64,000 nucleotides of DNA from CAZKWG01 sp964615375. Its GTDB lineage: Bacteria; Myxococcota_A; UBA796; CAZKWG01. The stretch covers positions 1 to 64,000 of the forward strand of contig CAZTOW010000025.1 of the NCBI GenBank assembly GCA_964615375.1, in the 5' to 3' direction. The position numbers were made by a program, and so were the translations under genes. Below the pieces are notes generated by a model, which was not told where the DNA came from, did no database searches, and worked only from the letters and a program-made list of their open reading frames with translations. How positions within the stretch are numbered: position 1 is the stretch's first letter; each line of letters starts with the position of its first letter. Positions 35,558-44,142 of the stretch are shown piece after piece.

Positions 35558-36631
35558 CTACGAAAGCGCGTCGATGACGGCGGTGGCGACATCCCGGGTG
35601 CTGAGGGTGCCCCCCAGCTCGGGCGTGACGAGATCGCGCTCCAGGCAGGCGCGGACGGCCCGCTGCACGCGCGCGTGCTCCTCGGGCCAGCCGAGGTGCT
35701 CCAGCATCATGCCACCGGTGAGGATGGCCGCCATGGGGTTGGCGATCCCGCGCCCGGCGATGTCCGGGGCCGAGCCGTGGACCGGCTCGAAGAGCGAGAC
35801 CCGCCCGGGGTGGATGTTGCCGCTGCAGGCGAGCCCGATGCCGCCCTGCAGCGCCGCGCCGAGGTCGGTGATGATGTCGCCGAACAGGTTGTTCGTGACG
35901 ATCACGTCGAAGCGCTCCGGCACCCGCACCATCTCCATGGCCAGCACGTCCACGTAGAGGTGGCTGGCCTCGATCTCCGGGTACTCCGCGCGGACCAGCT
36001 TGAAGACGCGCTGCCAGAGATCGTGGCCGTGGCGCATGGCGTTGGCCTTGTCGGCCATGCAGACCTTCTTGCGGCCGCGCTCCCGCGCGTAGGCGAAGGC
36101 GGCGCGGATGATGCGCTCCACGCCCTTGCGGGTGTTGATCTCCTGCTCGATGGCGATCTCGTCGTCGGTGTCGCGCTTGAACTGGCCGCCGACGCCGGTG
36201 TACAGGCCCTCGGTGTTCTCGCGGAACACCACCATGTCCACCTGCTCAGGCCCCTTGCCCTTCAGCGGGCAGCGCCGCGCGTCGAGGAGCTGGATGGGGC
36301 GCAGGTTGATGTAGAGGTCCAGGCGGAAGCGGCTGCCCAGCAGGATGTCGCGCGCGTGGACGTTGCTGGGCACGCGCGGGTCGCCGAGCGCGCCCAGGAA
36401 GATGGCCTGAAACTCCGTCTTCCAGCGGTTGAAGACGTCGTCCGGCATCGTGGTGCCGTCCCGCAGGTAGCGCTCCGCCCCGAGGTCGAAGTGCTCGAAC
36501 TCGAGCCCGAGCCGCCCGCCGTCCAGGGCGTCCAGCACCCGCAGGGCCTCGGCGATGACCTCGTTCCCGATCCCGTCCCCCGGGACCACCGCGACGCGCC
36601 GCCGTCCCTTGTGCTCAAGCTCCTGCGCCAT
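35558..36631 (-). CDS. Isopropylmalate/isocitrate dehydrogenase family (LeuB-like)
   Basis: A 357-residue NAD-dependent beta-decarboxylating dehydrogenase. Start ATG 36631 follows a GGAGGG site. Features: VVPGDGIGNEVIAEALRVL, the VFRENTEGLYTG substrate loop, KANAMRHG, TNNLFGDIITDL metal-binding Asp and EPVHGSAPDIAGRGIANP. It is coupled with the LeuA-like gene (23 bases apart), suggesting a two-step 2-oxo acid elongation such as leucine synthesis. Isopropylmalate isomerase (leuCD) is not present here. Isopropylmalate and isocitrate specificity cannot be separated by eye. Confidence 0.85.
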   Translation of the reverse strand: MAQELEHKGRRRVAVVPGDGIGNEVIAEALRVLDALDGGRLGLEFEHFDLGAERYLRDGTTMPDDVFNRWKTEFQAIFLGALGDPRVPSNVHARDILLGSRFRLDLYINLRPIQLLDARRCPLKGKGPEQVDMVVFRENTEGLYTGVGGQFKRDTDDEIAIEQEINTRKGVERIIRAAFAYARERGRKKVCMADKANAMRHGHDLWQRVFKLVRAEYPEIEASHLYVDVLAMEMVRVPERFDVIVTNNLFGDIITDLGAALQGGIGLACSGNIHPGRVSLFEPVHGSAPDIAGRGIANPMAAILTGGMMLEHLGWPEEHARVQRAVRACLERDLVTPELGGTLSTRDVATAVIDALS

Positions 36632-36685
36632 GTGAGCCCTCCAGAGGCTGCGCTCCTTATAGGGTAGCGCGCCCCAGGGCAACGG

Positions 36686-37447
36686 TCATGGCCCGCCGAA
36701 CAGCGGCGCGAAGGGATCCTCACCCGGGACCAGCGACGACAGGGTCTCCGCCCCCGCCAGCTCCGTGATCTCCAGGCTCATCGGCCCCAGCCGGTGCAGA
36801 GTGGAGACGCGCGCCCCGGTGGACAGCGTGGTCCAGCCCTCCCAGCTCGCCCGCACGCCGCCGATGGGGATGACGCTCACCCACATGCGCCAGGCCTCGG
36901 GGGTGCCGTCGGGGCCGAGCAACCACAGGTAGGCGTCCCCGGGCGTGAGCCCGCCGCTGGCGTAGCTGACCAGCAGGCCCTGGCGCCCGGCGTCCTCGCC
37001 CTCCAGGCGGGCGACGGCGCGGCTGGTGCCCTCGTCCCGGCACTTGACGACCGGGTTCAGCCAGAAGCTGTCATTGACCCAGGCGGCGTAGGCCTTCGCC
37101 ACGAGGCGCTCCCCGGCGCGGCCCTCCACGGGCTCGCCCCCGCGGGTGGCCCGCCCCACCTGCTTGCCCAGGTCCACCAGGACCACGGTGTCGCCCCAGC
37201 TCACCCGGGCCAGGCCGCGGGCGCGATCCCAGAGGTGCTGGTTCCTCCCCGCGAAGACCCAGGTGACCGCCCCCGTGCGCGCCCAGGCCTCGGCGTCCAC
37301 CGCCTGCAACATGCGGTCGGCGAGCGCCTCGGCGTCCGCCTCCGCGACCAGCTCGGGCCGGGGGGCGTTCAGCGCCACGCCCGCGGTCGCCAGCCCCACC
37401 ACCACCAGCGCGAGCACCGCCGCCAGGAACCTCAACAGTCGCCGCAT
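36686..37447 (-). CDS. Membrane-anchored or secreted protein of unknown function
   Basis: A 253-residue protein with an N-terminal basic-hydrophobic segment (RRLLRFLAAVLALVVVGLATAGVAL) that is either a signal peptide or an anchor. The remainder has beta-rich patterns (VTWVFAGRNQHLWDRARGLARVSWGDTVVL) without a named family. It starts three bases after the stop of the N-formylglutamate amidohydrolase-like gene, so it is probably co-expressed with it. A role in the same metabolic step cannot be shown. Confidence 0.6.
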   Translation of the reverse strand: MRRLLRFLAAVLALVVVGLATAGVALNAPRPELVAEADAEALADRMLQAVDAEAWARTGAVTWVFAGRNQHLWDRARGLARVSWGDTVVLVDLGKQVGRATRGGEPVEGRAGERLVAKAYAAWVNDSFWLNPVVKCRDEGTSRAVARLEGEDAGRQGLLVSYASGGLTPGDAYLWLLGPDGTPEAWRMWVSVIPIGGVRASWEGWTTLSTGARVSTLHRLGPMSLEITELAGAETLSSLVPGEDPFAPLFGGP

Positions 37448-37450
37448 GAT

Positions 37451-38746
37451 TCAGCTCGCCGCGGCGCCCGAGGGCTGCCGGTACCAGGGGTCGGGGCGCG
37501 CCAGGTAGCTCTCCCGCGCGACGCGCTCGGGGTGGTCGTAGTTCAGGTAGACCAGCACCGCGCGGGCGATGGCCTCGGCGACGTGGGCCGCGGCCTCCGG
37601 CTTCGGGGCGACCGGCCGGTTGCTCCGGTCGAACTCCCAGACCACGTCCTTTCGGATCTCCACCCCGATGGAGCTCGGGCGATCCTCCCAGAAGCGGTAG
37701 TCCTCAACGATGCGGTGGTTGTCGCGGGCCAGGAAGGCGCGGACCCGGTCATAGGCCAGGCGCGCCTGGCGGAAGAGCTGCTCCTCGCCGGGAGGCGCGT
37801 GGCGGTAGAGGTGCAGGTAGCTGCGCAGCATCTCGCCCTGGCTGGAGCGCAGGTTCGTGTCCAGCAGAAGATCCCAGACGATGCGGAAGGGCGCGTCGTC
37901 CCGGGTCTCGGGGTGCTCCTCCTCGAAGCGCTGGCGCAGGTAGCCGAAGAAGAACCAGACCTGGCTGCGCACCTCCACGCTCCCCTCGGGCAGCAGGTAG
38001 GGGTAGTTGTGCGCCACCGGGATCCCGCCCTTCTCCAGGTCGAGCGAGATGCGGTCGGTGAGGATGCGGTCGGCGGTGAACTCGGCGAGCAGGTCCGGGT
38101 ATAGCGGGTCGTAGAGCCCCGCCGGCAGGCGGCTGGAGGTCTGGTAGGCCAGCGAGCGCGTCACCAGGCTGACCGTGGGCCGCACCGTGCCCGAGGCGTT
38201 CAGCCGGTCGTAGGTGTGGATGGCCAGCTTGATGATGCGCCGCCGGATGTGCTTCTCCACCTCGGCGGAGACGCGGTCGTAATACTGCTCCAGCACCGCG
38301 CGGCGCTGCTCGTAGGAGAGCACCTGCGAGAAGGGGTAGTTGATCGCGAAGCGGGAGAGATAGTCGGCGTCACCGTGGGTCGTGCCGGGCAGACGCCCGA
38401 AGTCCATCAGCACGCGCGCGATGTTGACCTTGTACCAGCTCTGGAGGCCCAGCGCCCCCGCCAGCCGCCCGGCCACCAGCCCGGCCCCCCAGTCGCGGTC
38501 GCTCTCGTAATGGCCGCGAAAGATCTCCGACCGGAGCGCGCGCCCGTCGCCGTCCACCAGAAATTCCGCAGGGATCACCGCGCCGTCGTGGATGACGTCC
38601 ACCATGATGCGGTCGCGGAAGTGCGCCGGCATGCGCCCGACGGGCTCGCCCACAGGGGCCTCGACGCTCAGGGGGTCCGTGGGCCTCCCGTCCGGAGATC
38701 CGCTGTGAAAGTCGCTCTCGGGCGCGAGCGCGCGGCTCAGGTCCAT
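37451..38746 (-). CDS. N-formylglutamate amidohydrolase-like protein with long C-terminus
   Basis: A 431-residue protein starting at ATG 38746 after GGGAGGAC. Residues about 40-170 match the FGase fold by pattern: IMVDVIHDGAVIPAEFL, RGHYESDRDWGAGLVAGRLAG, YKVNIARVLMDFGRLPG. The remaining 260 residues are longer than the usual 270-residue family length and contain Arg- and Tyr-rich helices. It may hydrolyse N-formyl- or N-acyl-amino acids, but the His-Glu metal site is not certain. It leads a run of minus-strand genes. Confidence 0.65.
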   Translation of the reverse strand: MDLSRALAPESDFHSGSPDGRPTDPLSVEAPVGEPVGRMPAHFRDRIMVDVIHDGAVIPAEFLVDGDGRALRSEIFRGHYESDRDWGAGLVAGRLAGALGLQSWYKVNIARVLMDFGRLPGTTHGDADYLSRFAINYPFSQVLSYEQRRAVLEQYYDRVSAEVEKHIRRRIIKLAIHTYDRLNASGTVRPTVSLVTRSLAYQTSSRLPAGLYDPLYPDLLAEFTADRILTDRISLDLEKGGIPVAHNYPYLLPEGSVEVRSQVWFFFGYLRQRFEEEHPETRDDAPFRIVWDLLLDTNLRSSQGEMLRSYLHLYRHAPPGEEQLFRQARLAYDRVRAFLARDNHRIVEDYRFWEDRPSSIGVEIRKDVVWEFDRSNRPVAPKPEAAAHVAEAIARAVLVYLNYDHPERVARESYLARPDPWYRQPSGAAAS

Positions 38747-38823
38747 GGCCGGGTCCTCCCTGAGGGGAACCGTCAACGTAGGGCCCGACGCGCCCCTCGT
38801 CAACGGCGGCGCGCGCCACGGAC

Positions 38824-38851
38824 TTGACAAGTCCAGCGTCCGCGCTAAAAG
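38824..38851 (+). promoter_or_regulatory. Promoter of the cupredoxin gene
   Basis: A consensus -35 TTGACA (38824-38829) and TAAAAG (38846-38851) are separated by 16 bases. The CDS begins about 100 bases further on, giving a 5' leader of some 95 bases in which I see no hairpin or riboswitch. GGAGG (38940-38944) is the ribosome binding site. Confidence 0.6.
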
Positions 38852-38953
38852 CATGGCCGCCTTCACGGTAGCCCATTCCCCGGCGCGCTCACACGGGCAA
38901 CGACGCGGAAATTCCTCCCTCGCCCCGCTCCGCTCGCCACGGAGGTTCGTCCC

Positions 38954-39526
38954 ATGTCCTTCCTTCGCGTCATCGCGCTCTCGTCCCTCGCCTTCGCCAT
39001 CGCCTGCGGCGGCTCCGAGCAGGCCAAGCCCGCCGAGAAGCCCGCCGAGCCCGCCGCCGAGGTCAAGCCGGCCGAGCCCGTCGCTCAGGCCCCGGCCACC
39101 CCGGCCAACCCCGGCCCCAAGGGCACCAACGTCATCAACCCCGACGACAACAGCGCCGCCCAGGAGCTGGTGGTCGAGACCAAGGGTGACGAGCTCGCCT
39201 TCAACGTGGCCGAGCTGACCGCGAAGGCCGGCGAGAACATCCGCATCAAGTTCACCAACAAGGCGAGCGCCGCCGGCATGATGCACAACGTGGTCGTCGT
39301 GGCCGCGGCCGACGTCGAGGCGGTGGCCAACGCCGGCCTCACCAGCGGCGAGGCCAACGGCTACGTCCCCAACGACGACGCCAAGGTCCTGGCCGCCAGC
39401 CCGCAGCTGCAGCCGGGTGCGACCGGCGGCGTGCTGCTCAAGGGCCTCGCGGCGGGCGACTACGTGATCTTCTGCTCCTTCCCTGGTCACTACATGACCA
39501 TGCAGATCAAGCTGAAGGTCGCCTGA
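38954..39526 (+). CDS. Azurin/auracyanin-like cupredoxin lipoprotein
   Basis: A 190-residue protein with a lipoprotein signal ending at LAFAIAC (Cys18), followed by an Ala/Pro/Lys-rich linker (about residues 25-60) and a cupredoxin domain. Candidate type 1 copper ligands are His in GMMHNVVV, and Cys, His and Met in FCSFPGHYMTM. It should shuttle electrons on the periplasmic face while tethered to a membrane. It is monocistronic: own promoter upstream and a terminator (39548-39574) downstream. Confidence 0.9.
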   Translation: MSFLRVIALSSLAFAIACGGSEQAKPAEKPAEPAAEVKPAEPVAQAPATPANPGPKGTNVINPDDNSAAQELVVETKGDELAFNVAELTAKAGENIRIKFTNKASAAGMMHNVVVVAAADVEAVANAGLTSGEANGYVPNDDAKVLAASPQLQPGATGGVLLKGLAAGDYVIFCSFPGHYMTMQIKLKVA

Positions 39527-39547
39527 TCCTCCCCCGGATCGGGTAAA

Positions 39548-39574
39548 GAAGAGGCCGCGCGAGCGGCCTTCTTC
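39548..39574. terminator. Bidirectional terminator between convergent genes
   Basis: A GC-rich stem GGCCGC (39553-39558) / GCGGCC (39563-39568) with a GCGA loop is extended by GAAGA / T-T-CTTC with one bulged T. Short A and T runs flank both sides. It lies between the cupredoxin stop and the stop of the minus-strand gene at 39596, so it can serve both. Confidence 0.7.
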
Positions 39575-39595
39575 AATTCTGGCCAACGCGCGCGC

Positions 39596-40192
39596 TCAGC
39601 TCCAGCGCACCATGCCGAGCGCCTGGAGGAGGCTCCGCTCCTGCGCGTCCGCCTCCGCGACGAAGTTGACCTTCACGTAGTCGCGCTCGGCCATGGTCTG
39701 AACGCGCCGCTCAGGGACACCCAGCGCCTCGAGCGCGTCGCGGTAGGCCGGATCATCCGGGTAGGCGAAGAGCACGCCGATCTCCTCCAGCACGACCTGA
39801 TCGGAGCCCAGGCCCTTGACCCAGAGCTGGTGGCGCCCGTCGTGGTAGACCAGCGGCGCGTGAGCTTCCAGCGCGCTCAGCAGGCGCTCCAGGCTGATCT
39901 CCGCGCCGATCCAGTCCCGCGGCTTGGGGAGCTGGCCGCTGGCCCGGTCGGTGAGCTGCCGGTAGAGCACGCGCAGCGGGCCCTCCAGCGCCCCAAGGAG
40001 CGCACGATGAAGCTCCGGGATCCGCTCCGACGGCGCGCTGATCACGAGGCGGGAGTAGCCGCCCGGGAGGACCTGGGACTGCCAGGCCAGCGGGGGCTCG
40101 AAGCCGTCCGGCGCGCCCTGCGCGGTCACGCTCTCGGCTTTGGGGGGAAGGGCGGTCCCGGGGGGGAGCTCGGTCTGAGGAAGATGCGACAT
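39596..40192 (-). CDS. Conserved-looking protein of unknown function
   Basis: A 198-residue soluble protein (start ATG 40192; ATG 40216 also in frame, but it overlaps the start of the divergent dus gene). Patterns such as YSRLVISAPSERIPELHRALLGAL and GQLPKPRDWIGAEISLERLLSAL suggest an alpha/beta domain. It ends in DYVKVNFVAEADAQERSLLQALG. No family is recognised and no signal peptide is seen. GTTATAAC lies six bases before ATG 40192, so the message may be leaderless. Confidence 0.6.
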   Translation of the reverse strand: MSHLPQTELPPGTALPPKAESVTAQGAPDGFEPPLAWQSQVLPGGYSRLVISAPSERIPELHRALLGALEGPLRVLYRQLTDRASGQLPKPRDWIGAEISLERLLSALEAHAPLVYHDGRHQLWVKGLGSDQVVLEEIGVLFAYPDDPAYRDALEALGVPERRVQTMAERDYVKVNFVAEADAQERSLLQALGMVRWS

Positions 40193-40198
40193 CAGCAC

Positions 40199-40206
40199 GT
40201 TATAAC
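40199..40206. promoter_or_regulatory. Palindromic GTTATAAC shared -10 element between divergent genes
   Basis: The perfect palindrome sits six bases from the minus-strand ATG (40192) and eight bases from the plus-strand ATG of dus (40215). TTATAA reads as a -10 box in both directions. No Shine-Dalgarno sequence is apparent for either gene, so both transcripts may be leaderless or nearly so. Confidence 0.4.
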
Positions 40207-40214
40207 CCGCCCCC

Positions 40215-41201
40215 ATGCCGCCGCTCCGCTACCACGTCCGGGACGTCCTGGTCGAGCCGAACCTCGTGCTCGCGCCCATGGAGGGGGTTACCGACCTGAC
40301 CTTCCGCCGCCTGGTCCGCCAGATCGGCGGGGCCGGGCTCACCTGCACCGAGTTCATCCCCTCCGTCAGCCTGAAGGAGGGCGAGGGCCGGGCCTGGGAG
40401 ACCGCGCAGTTCGACCCCGATGAGCGCCCCGTGAGCGTGCAGCTCTACGGGCGCCGCCCCGAGCTGCTCGCCGAGGCCGCCCGCGTCGTCGAGGCCATGG
40501 GCGCGACCATCTGCGACATCAACATGGGCTGCCCCAGCAAGAGCGTCTGCAACAACTCGGGCGGCAGCAGCCTGATGAAGGATCCCGCGCTGGTCCGGCA
40601 GATCGTGGCCGCCGTGCGCCGGGCCATCTCCATCCCGCTGACCGTCAAGATGCGCTCGGGCTTCGACGCGCAACGCCGGAACGCCGCAGAGATCGCCTGG
40701 ATCTGCCAGGAGGAGGGCGCCGAGGCCGTCACCGTCCACTGGCGCACCCGCGAGGACCGCTACGGGGGCGTGCGCGCCGTGGATCAGATCGCGGCGGTCA
40801 AGGCCCGGCTCTCCGTCCCCGTCATCGGCAACGGCGACGTCACGGACCTCCCCAGCGCGCTCGCCATGTTCGAGGAGACCGGCTGCGACGGGGTGATGAT
40901 CGGCCGAGGCGCCATCCGCAACCCCTGGATCTTCCTTCAGGTCTCCCAGGGCCTGCGCGGCCTCCCCGTCACCGAGGTCACCCCGGCCGAGCGCCGCCGG
41001 GTGCTGCTGGGCTATCTGGACGACATCCGGCTCCGCTTCGGCGCGGACCGGCCCGCCCTCGGCCGCTTCAAGAAGATCGCCAACCACTTCGCGCTGGGGA
41101 TGGAGGGCGGGGACGCGCTGCGGAGCGCCCTGCTGCACAGCCACAGCGTGCCCGAGGCCATCGAGCGCGCGGAGGCGTGGTTCGCCGCGGCGGGCGCGTG
41201 A
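40215..41201 (+). CDS. dusB: tRNA-dihydrouridine synthase, DusB type
   Basis: A 328-residue FMN enzyme that reduces uridine in tRNA. Motifs: LAPMEGVTDLTFRRLVR (residues about 18-34), SVQLYGRRPELLAEAAR, NMGCPSKSVCNNSGGSSLM with the catalytic Cys, TVKMRSGFD, VTVHWRTREDRYGG (HxR motif) and NGDVTDLPSALAMFEETGCDGVMIGRGAI. DusB is suggested by length and motifs but DusA/C are not excluded. The next gene, a Uma2 protein, starts 23 bases after its stop. Confidence 0.93.
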   Translation: MPPLRYHVRDVLVEPNLVLAPMEGVTDLTFRRLVRQIGGAGLTCTEFIPSVSLKEGEGRAWETAQFDPDERPVSVQLYGRRPELLAEAARVVEAMGATICDINMGCPSKSVCNNSGGSSLMKDPALVRQIVAAVRRAISIPLTVKMRSGFDAQRRNAAEIAWICQEEGAEAVTVHWRTREDRYGGVRAVDQIAAVKARLSVPVIGNGDVTDLPSALAMFEETGCDGVMIGRGAIRNPWIFLQVSQGLRGLPVTEVTPAERRRVLLGYLDDIRLRFGADRPALGRFKKIANHFALGMEGGDALRSALLHSHSVPEAIERAEAWFAAAGA

Positions 41202-41224
41202 TTTGTCGAGACAAGGAGGTCCCC

Positions 41225-41995
41225 GTGCACGCGGTCAGGTACCCCAGCCTCCAGCCCCTCCCCGGCGAGGACGAGCTCCCCTACAGCTTCGGGCCGAACA
41301 TGGACTCGGATGAGCATCGCGAGAACATGACGATCCTCGTGGGATCTTTGCAGCTCCACCTGCAGGACCGCAAGGACACGTATGTGACTGGAGGCATGGC
41401 GCTCTACTTCGGCTCCGCGCAGATCAAGAAGAACGACTTCATCGGCCCGGACGTCTTCGTGGTCCTGGGGACCTCGAACCGCGCGCGGAAGAGCTGGGTG
41501 TGCTGGGAGGAGCTGAAGGGCCCGGACCTGGTCATCGAGCTGCTCTCCGAGAGCACGGAGAACAACGACCGGACCACCAAGATGGAGATCTACGCCAGGA
41601 CCCTGCGCGTAGGTGAGTACTACCTCTACGACCCCTTGGACGGCCGATTCGAGGCCTACCGACTGGATCCGCGCGGCTGGTATGTGGCGGTCAACCCGGA
41701 CGAGGACGGGAGCGTCCTGAGCGCCGTCCTGAACCTGCGACTCGCCCCCCATGACGAAGAATTCCGTGGGGAGCTCCGCACCTTCCTGCGCTGGTTCACC
41801 CGCGACGGCCGCCTGATCCCCACCGGCGCCGAGCTCGCCACGCAGGAGCGCGCCCGCGCCGAGCAGGCCACCGCCCGCGCCGAGCAGGCGACCGCCCGCG
41901 CCGAGCAGGCCACCGCCCGCGCCGAGCAGGCGACCGCCCGCGCTGAGGCGCTCGCCGCGAAGCTGCGCGCCCTCGGGATCGACCCCGAGGGCTGA
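41225..41995 (+). CDS. Uma2 family (DUF820) nuclease-like protein with heptad-repeat tail
   Basis: A 256-residue protein starting at GTG 41225 after AAGGAGG. The Uma2 (restriction-endonuclease-like) core is visible: IGPDVFVVLG, GPDLVIELLSESTENNDRTTKMEIYAR with Asp-Glu-Lys candidates, VGEYYLYDP. The C-terminal 50 residues are an (A-R-A-E-Q-A-T) coiled coil produced by 21-base tandem repeats. Nuclease activity of the family is predicted from fold; biological role is unknown. It follows dusB and precedes the convergent molybdenum hydroxylase by five bases. Confidence 0.85.
   Translation: MHAVRYPSLQPLPGEDELPYSFGPNMDSDEHRENMTILVGSLQLHLQDRKDTYVTGGMALYFGSAQIKKNDFIGPDVFVVLGTSNRARKSWVCWEELKGPDLVIELLSESTENNDRTTKMEIYARTLRVGEYYLYDPLDGRFEAYRLDPRGWYVAVNPDEDGSVLSAVLNLRLAPHDEEFRGELRTFLRWFTRDGRLIPTGAELATQERARAEQATARAEQATARAEQATARAEQATARAEALAAKLRALGIDPEG
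41852..41950 (+). repeat. 21-bp tandem repeat encoding a heptad coil
   Basis: Four full copies (41852, 41873, 41894, 41915) and a partial fifth of a GC-rich 21-base unit. Copies 1 and 3 carry GCCACC while 2 and 4 carry GCGACC, so the array looks like a duplicated 42-base unit. It encodes ARAEQAT heptads and could vary in number between strains. Confidence 0.9.
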
Positions 41996-42000
41996 GCCGC

Positions 42001-44142
42001 TCAGCTCAGGTTCATCGGCAGGGGCAGCGCGCGGATCCGCTTGCCGGTGGCCGCGAAGATCGCGTTGGCCACCGCGCCCAGGATGGGCGGGAGCCCCGGC
42101 TCGCCGATGCCGCCGACCCGCTCGGTCGACTCGACGATGTGGACCTCCACCTCGGGCATCTGCGCCAGCTTCAGCAGGGGGTAGGCGTAGAAGTTCGGGT
42201 TCTGCGCTGCGCCGTCCACGAAGGAGATCGACTCGTACATGCTGGACAGGCCCATGCCCACGCCGCTCTGGATCTGAGCGCGCACCGTGTCCGGGTGGAT
42301 CACCGGCCCGCAGTCCACCGCGGCGGTCACGCGGTGGACGCGCAGGACGCCGTTGGTGACGCTCACGTCGGCGATCTGCGTGACCAGCGAGCCGAAGGAG
42401 AAGAACAGGCCCACCCCGCGGTGCATCCCCTCGGGCACGGCGCCCGCCTTCTCCACCGCCAGGTTGAGGCAGCGCAGCTCGCGCGGGCTGTTGGCCAGCA
42501 GCTTGCGCCGGTACTCGATGGGGTCCTGCCCAGCCGCCGACGCGCACTCGTCGATGAAGCTCTCACGGAAGAAGCCGTTGTGGCTCCCCTGCACCGAGCG
42601 CCACCAGCCGATGGGGATGGGCAGCGTGACCGGCGCGTAGTTCACGCGCAGGTTCGGCACCGTGTACGGCATGTAGCGCACGCCGTCCGCCACCGGCTCC
42701 GCCGCGATGTCCAGGTTCATCATGAAGGGCGGCAGGAAGTTGGCCAGGATGTTCTGCCCGGCCATGGTCGCGCGCCAGTCCGTGGGCAGCCCGTCCGAGC
42801 CCAGCTTCGCCTGGAAGCGGACCATCATGCGCGGGCGGTAGAAGCCGCGGGCGAAGCAGGTCTCCCGGGTCCAGGTGAGCTTGACCGGCTTGCCCACCTG
42901 CCGCGAGATCAGCACCGCCTGGTTCGTGTAGTCCCAGAAGCTCTTGCGGCCGAAGCCGCCGCCCAGGAAGGTCGTGTGGACAAAGACCTTCTCCCGCGGC
43001 ATCCCCGTGATCTTCGACGCCTGGCCCTGGACGATCTGCTGGGCCTGGGTGGGCGCCCAGACGTCCACCCGGTCCTCCTGCACCCAGGCGGTCGCGTTCA
43101 GCGGCTCGATGGGGGCGTGCTCCAGGTAGGGGACCTCGTAGGTGGCGTCCAGGGTGAATCCCTCGGGCTCCTTGCCGACCTCCTCCACGGGCTTGCCGCC
43201 CTCGTCCAGCGCGGCCTTGAGGATCTCGCCGATACGCGCGTCGTCGAGCCCCTTGCCCTCGCCAGGGTCCCAGGTCACCTTCAGCGCCGCCGCGCCGTTG
43301 AAGGCGGTCCAGGTGTTGGTGGCGACGATCGCGACGGCCTCGTGACCCTCGATGGGGAAGACGTCCAGCACGCCGGGCACCTTGCGGGCGTCGGCGTCAT
43401 CCATGCTCACCAGCTTCCCGCCGTGGTGCGGGCAGGCGACGACCGTGGCGTAGACCATGCCGTCCACCTTGACGTCCACGCCGAAGAGGGCGCTGCCGTC
43501 CACCTTGGGCGGCAGGTCCAGGCGCGGGGGCGAGGTGCCCATCAGCGTCCACTGCCCGCGGTCCTTGAGCGCAGGCGCCTTGGGCGGCTTCAGCAGCGCG
43601 GCCTCCGCGGCCAGCTCACCGAAGCTCGCGCGCTTGTCCCCGCAGACGATGAAGCCCGCCTCGGCCTTGCAGGTCTGCGGGTCCACGTCCCAGCGCCGCG
43701 CCGCCGCCTCGACGAGCATCTCGCGCGCCGCCGCCCCCGCCAGCCGGAGCTCGTCCCAGTAGCCGCGCACGGAGTAGCTGCCGCCCGTGAGCTGGGTCTC
43801 CCCAGGATAGTCTACGTTGGAGCGCCGGAAGACCTTGTCCGCCGGAGCGCTCTCCACGCGCACCGTCGCCCAGTCCACGCAGAGCTCCTCGGCCAGCAGC
43901 ATGGGGAGCGAGGTGTACACGCCCTGGCCCATCTCGGCGGCGCCCATCTTCAGCGTCACCAGGCCCGAGGGCGCGATCTCGATCCAGGCGTTGAGCTGGC
44001 TCGAGGCCCCCTCGACGTCCGCCTGACCGAGCCCGATGGTGTTGTCCTCGGGCGGCGTGTGCTTGCAGCCGAGGGCGAAGCCGAGCAGCAGCCCGGAGCC
44101 GGAGCCCAGCAGCTCACGGCGGGAGAGGTTCACGATGGTCAT
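42001..44142 (-). CDS. Molybdopterin-binding subunit of a xanthine dehydrogenase-family oxidoreductase (IorB-like)
   Basis: A 713-residue protein. The N-terminus carries a Tat-type signal (SRRELLGSGSGLLLGFALGC), possibly with a lipobox Cys. The Mo-cofactor domain shows KMGAAEMGQGVYTSL, TTFLGGGFGRKS, IGWWRSVQGSHNGF, and the C-terminal GGIGEPGLPPILGAVANAI with the catalytic Glu (GEPG). This is the single-large-subunit isoquinoline-1-oxidoreductase/aldehyde dehydrogenase group. Its ATG overlaps the stop of the 2Fe-2S subunit gene (TGATG). No FAD subunit or cytochrome is adjacent. Substrate unknown, likely a periplasmic aldehyde or N-heterocycle. Confidence 0.88.
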   Translation of the reverse strand: MTIVNLSRRELLGSGSGLLLGFALGCKHTPPEDNTIGLGQADVEGASSQLNAWIEIAPSGLVTLKMGAAEMGQGVYTSLPMLLAEELCVDWATVRVESAPADKVFRRSNVDYPGETQLTGGSYSVRGYWDELRLAGAAAREMLVEAAARRWDVDPQTCKAEAGFIVCGDKRASFGELAAEAALLKPPKAPALKDRGQWTLMGTSPPRLDLPPKVDGSALFGVDVKVDGMVYATVVACPHHGGKLVSMDDADARKVPGVLDVFPIEGHEAVAIVATNTWTAFNGAAALKVTWDPGEGKGLDDARIGEILKAALDEGGKPVEEVGKEPEGFTLDATYEVPYLEHAPIEPLNATAWVQEDRVDVWAPTQAQQIVQGQASKITGMPREKVFVHTTFLGGGFGRKSFWDYTNQAVLISRQVGKPVKLTWTRETCFARGFYRPRMMVRFQAKLGSDGLPTDWRATMAGQNILANFLPPFMMNLDIAAEPVADGVRYMPYTVPNLRVNYAPVTLPIPIGWWRSVQGSHNGFFRESFIDECASAAGQDPIEYRRKLLANSPRELRCLNLAVEKAGAVPEGMHRGVGLFFSFGSLVTQIADVSVTNGVLRVHRVTAAVDCGPVIHPDTVRAQIQSGVGMGLSSMYESISFVDGAAQNPNFYAYPLLKLAQMPEVEVHIVESTERVGGIGEPGLPPILGAVANAIFAATGKRIRALPLPMNLS

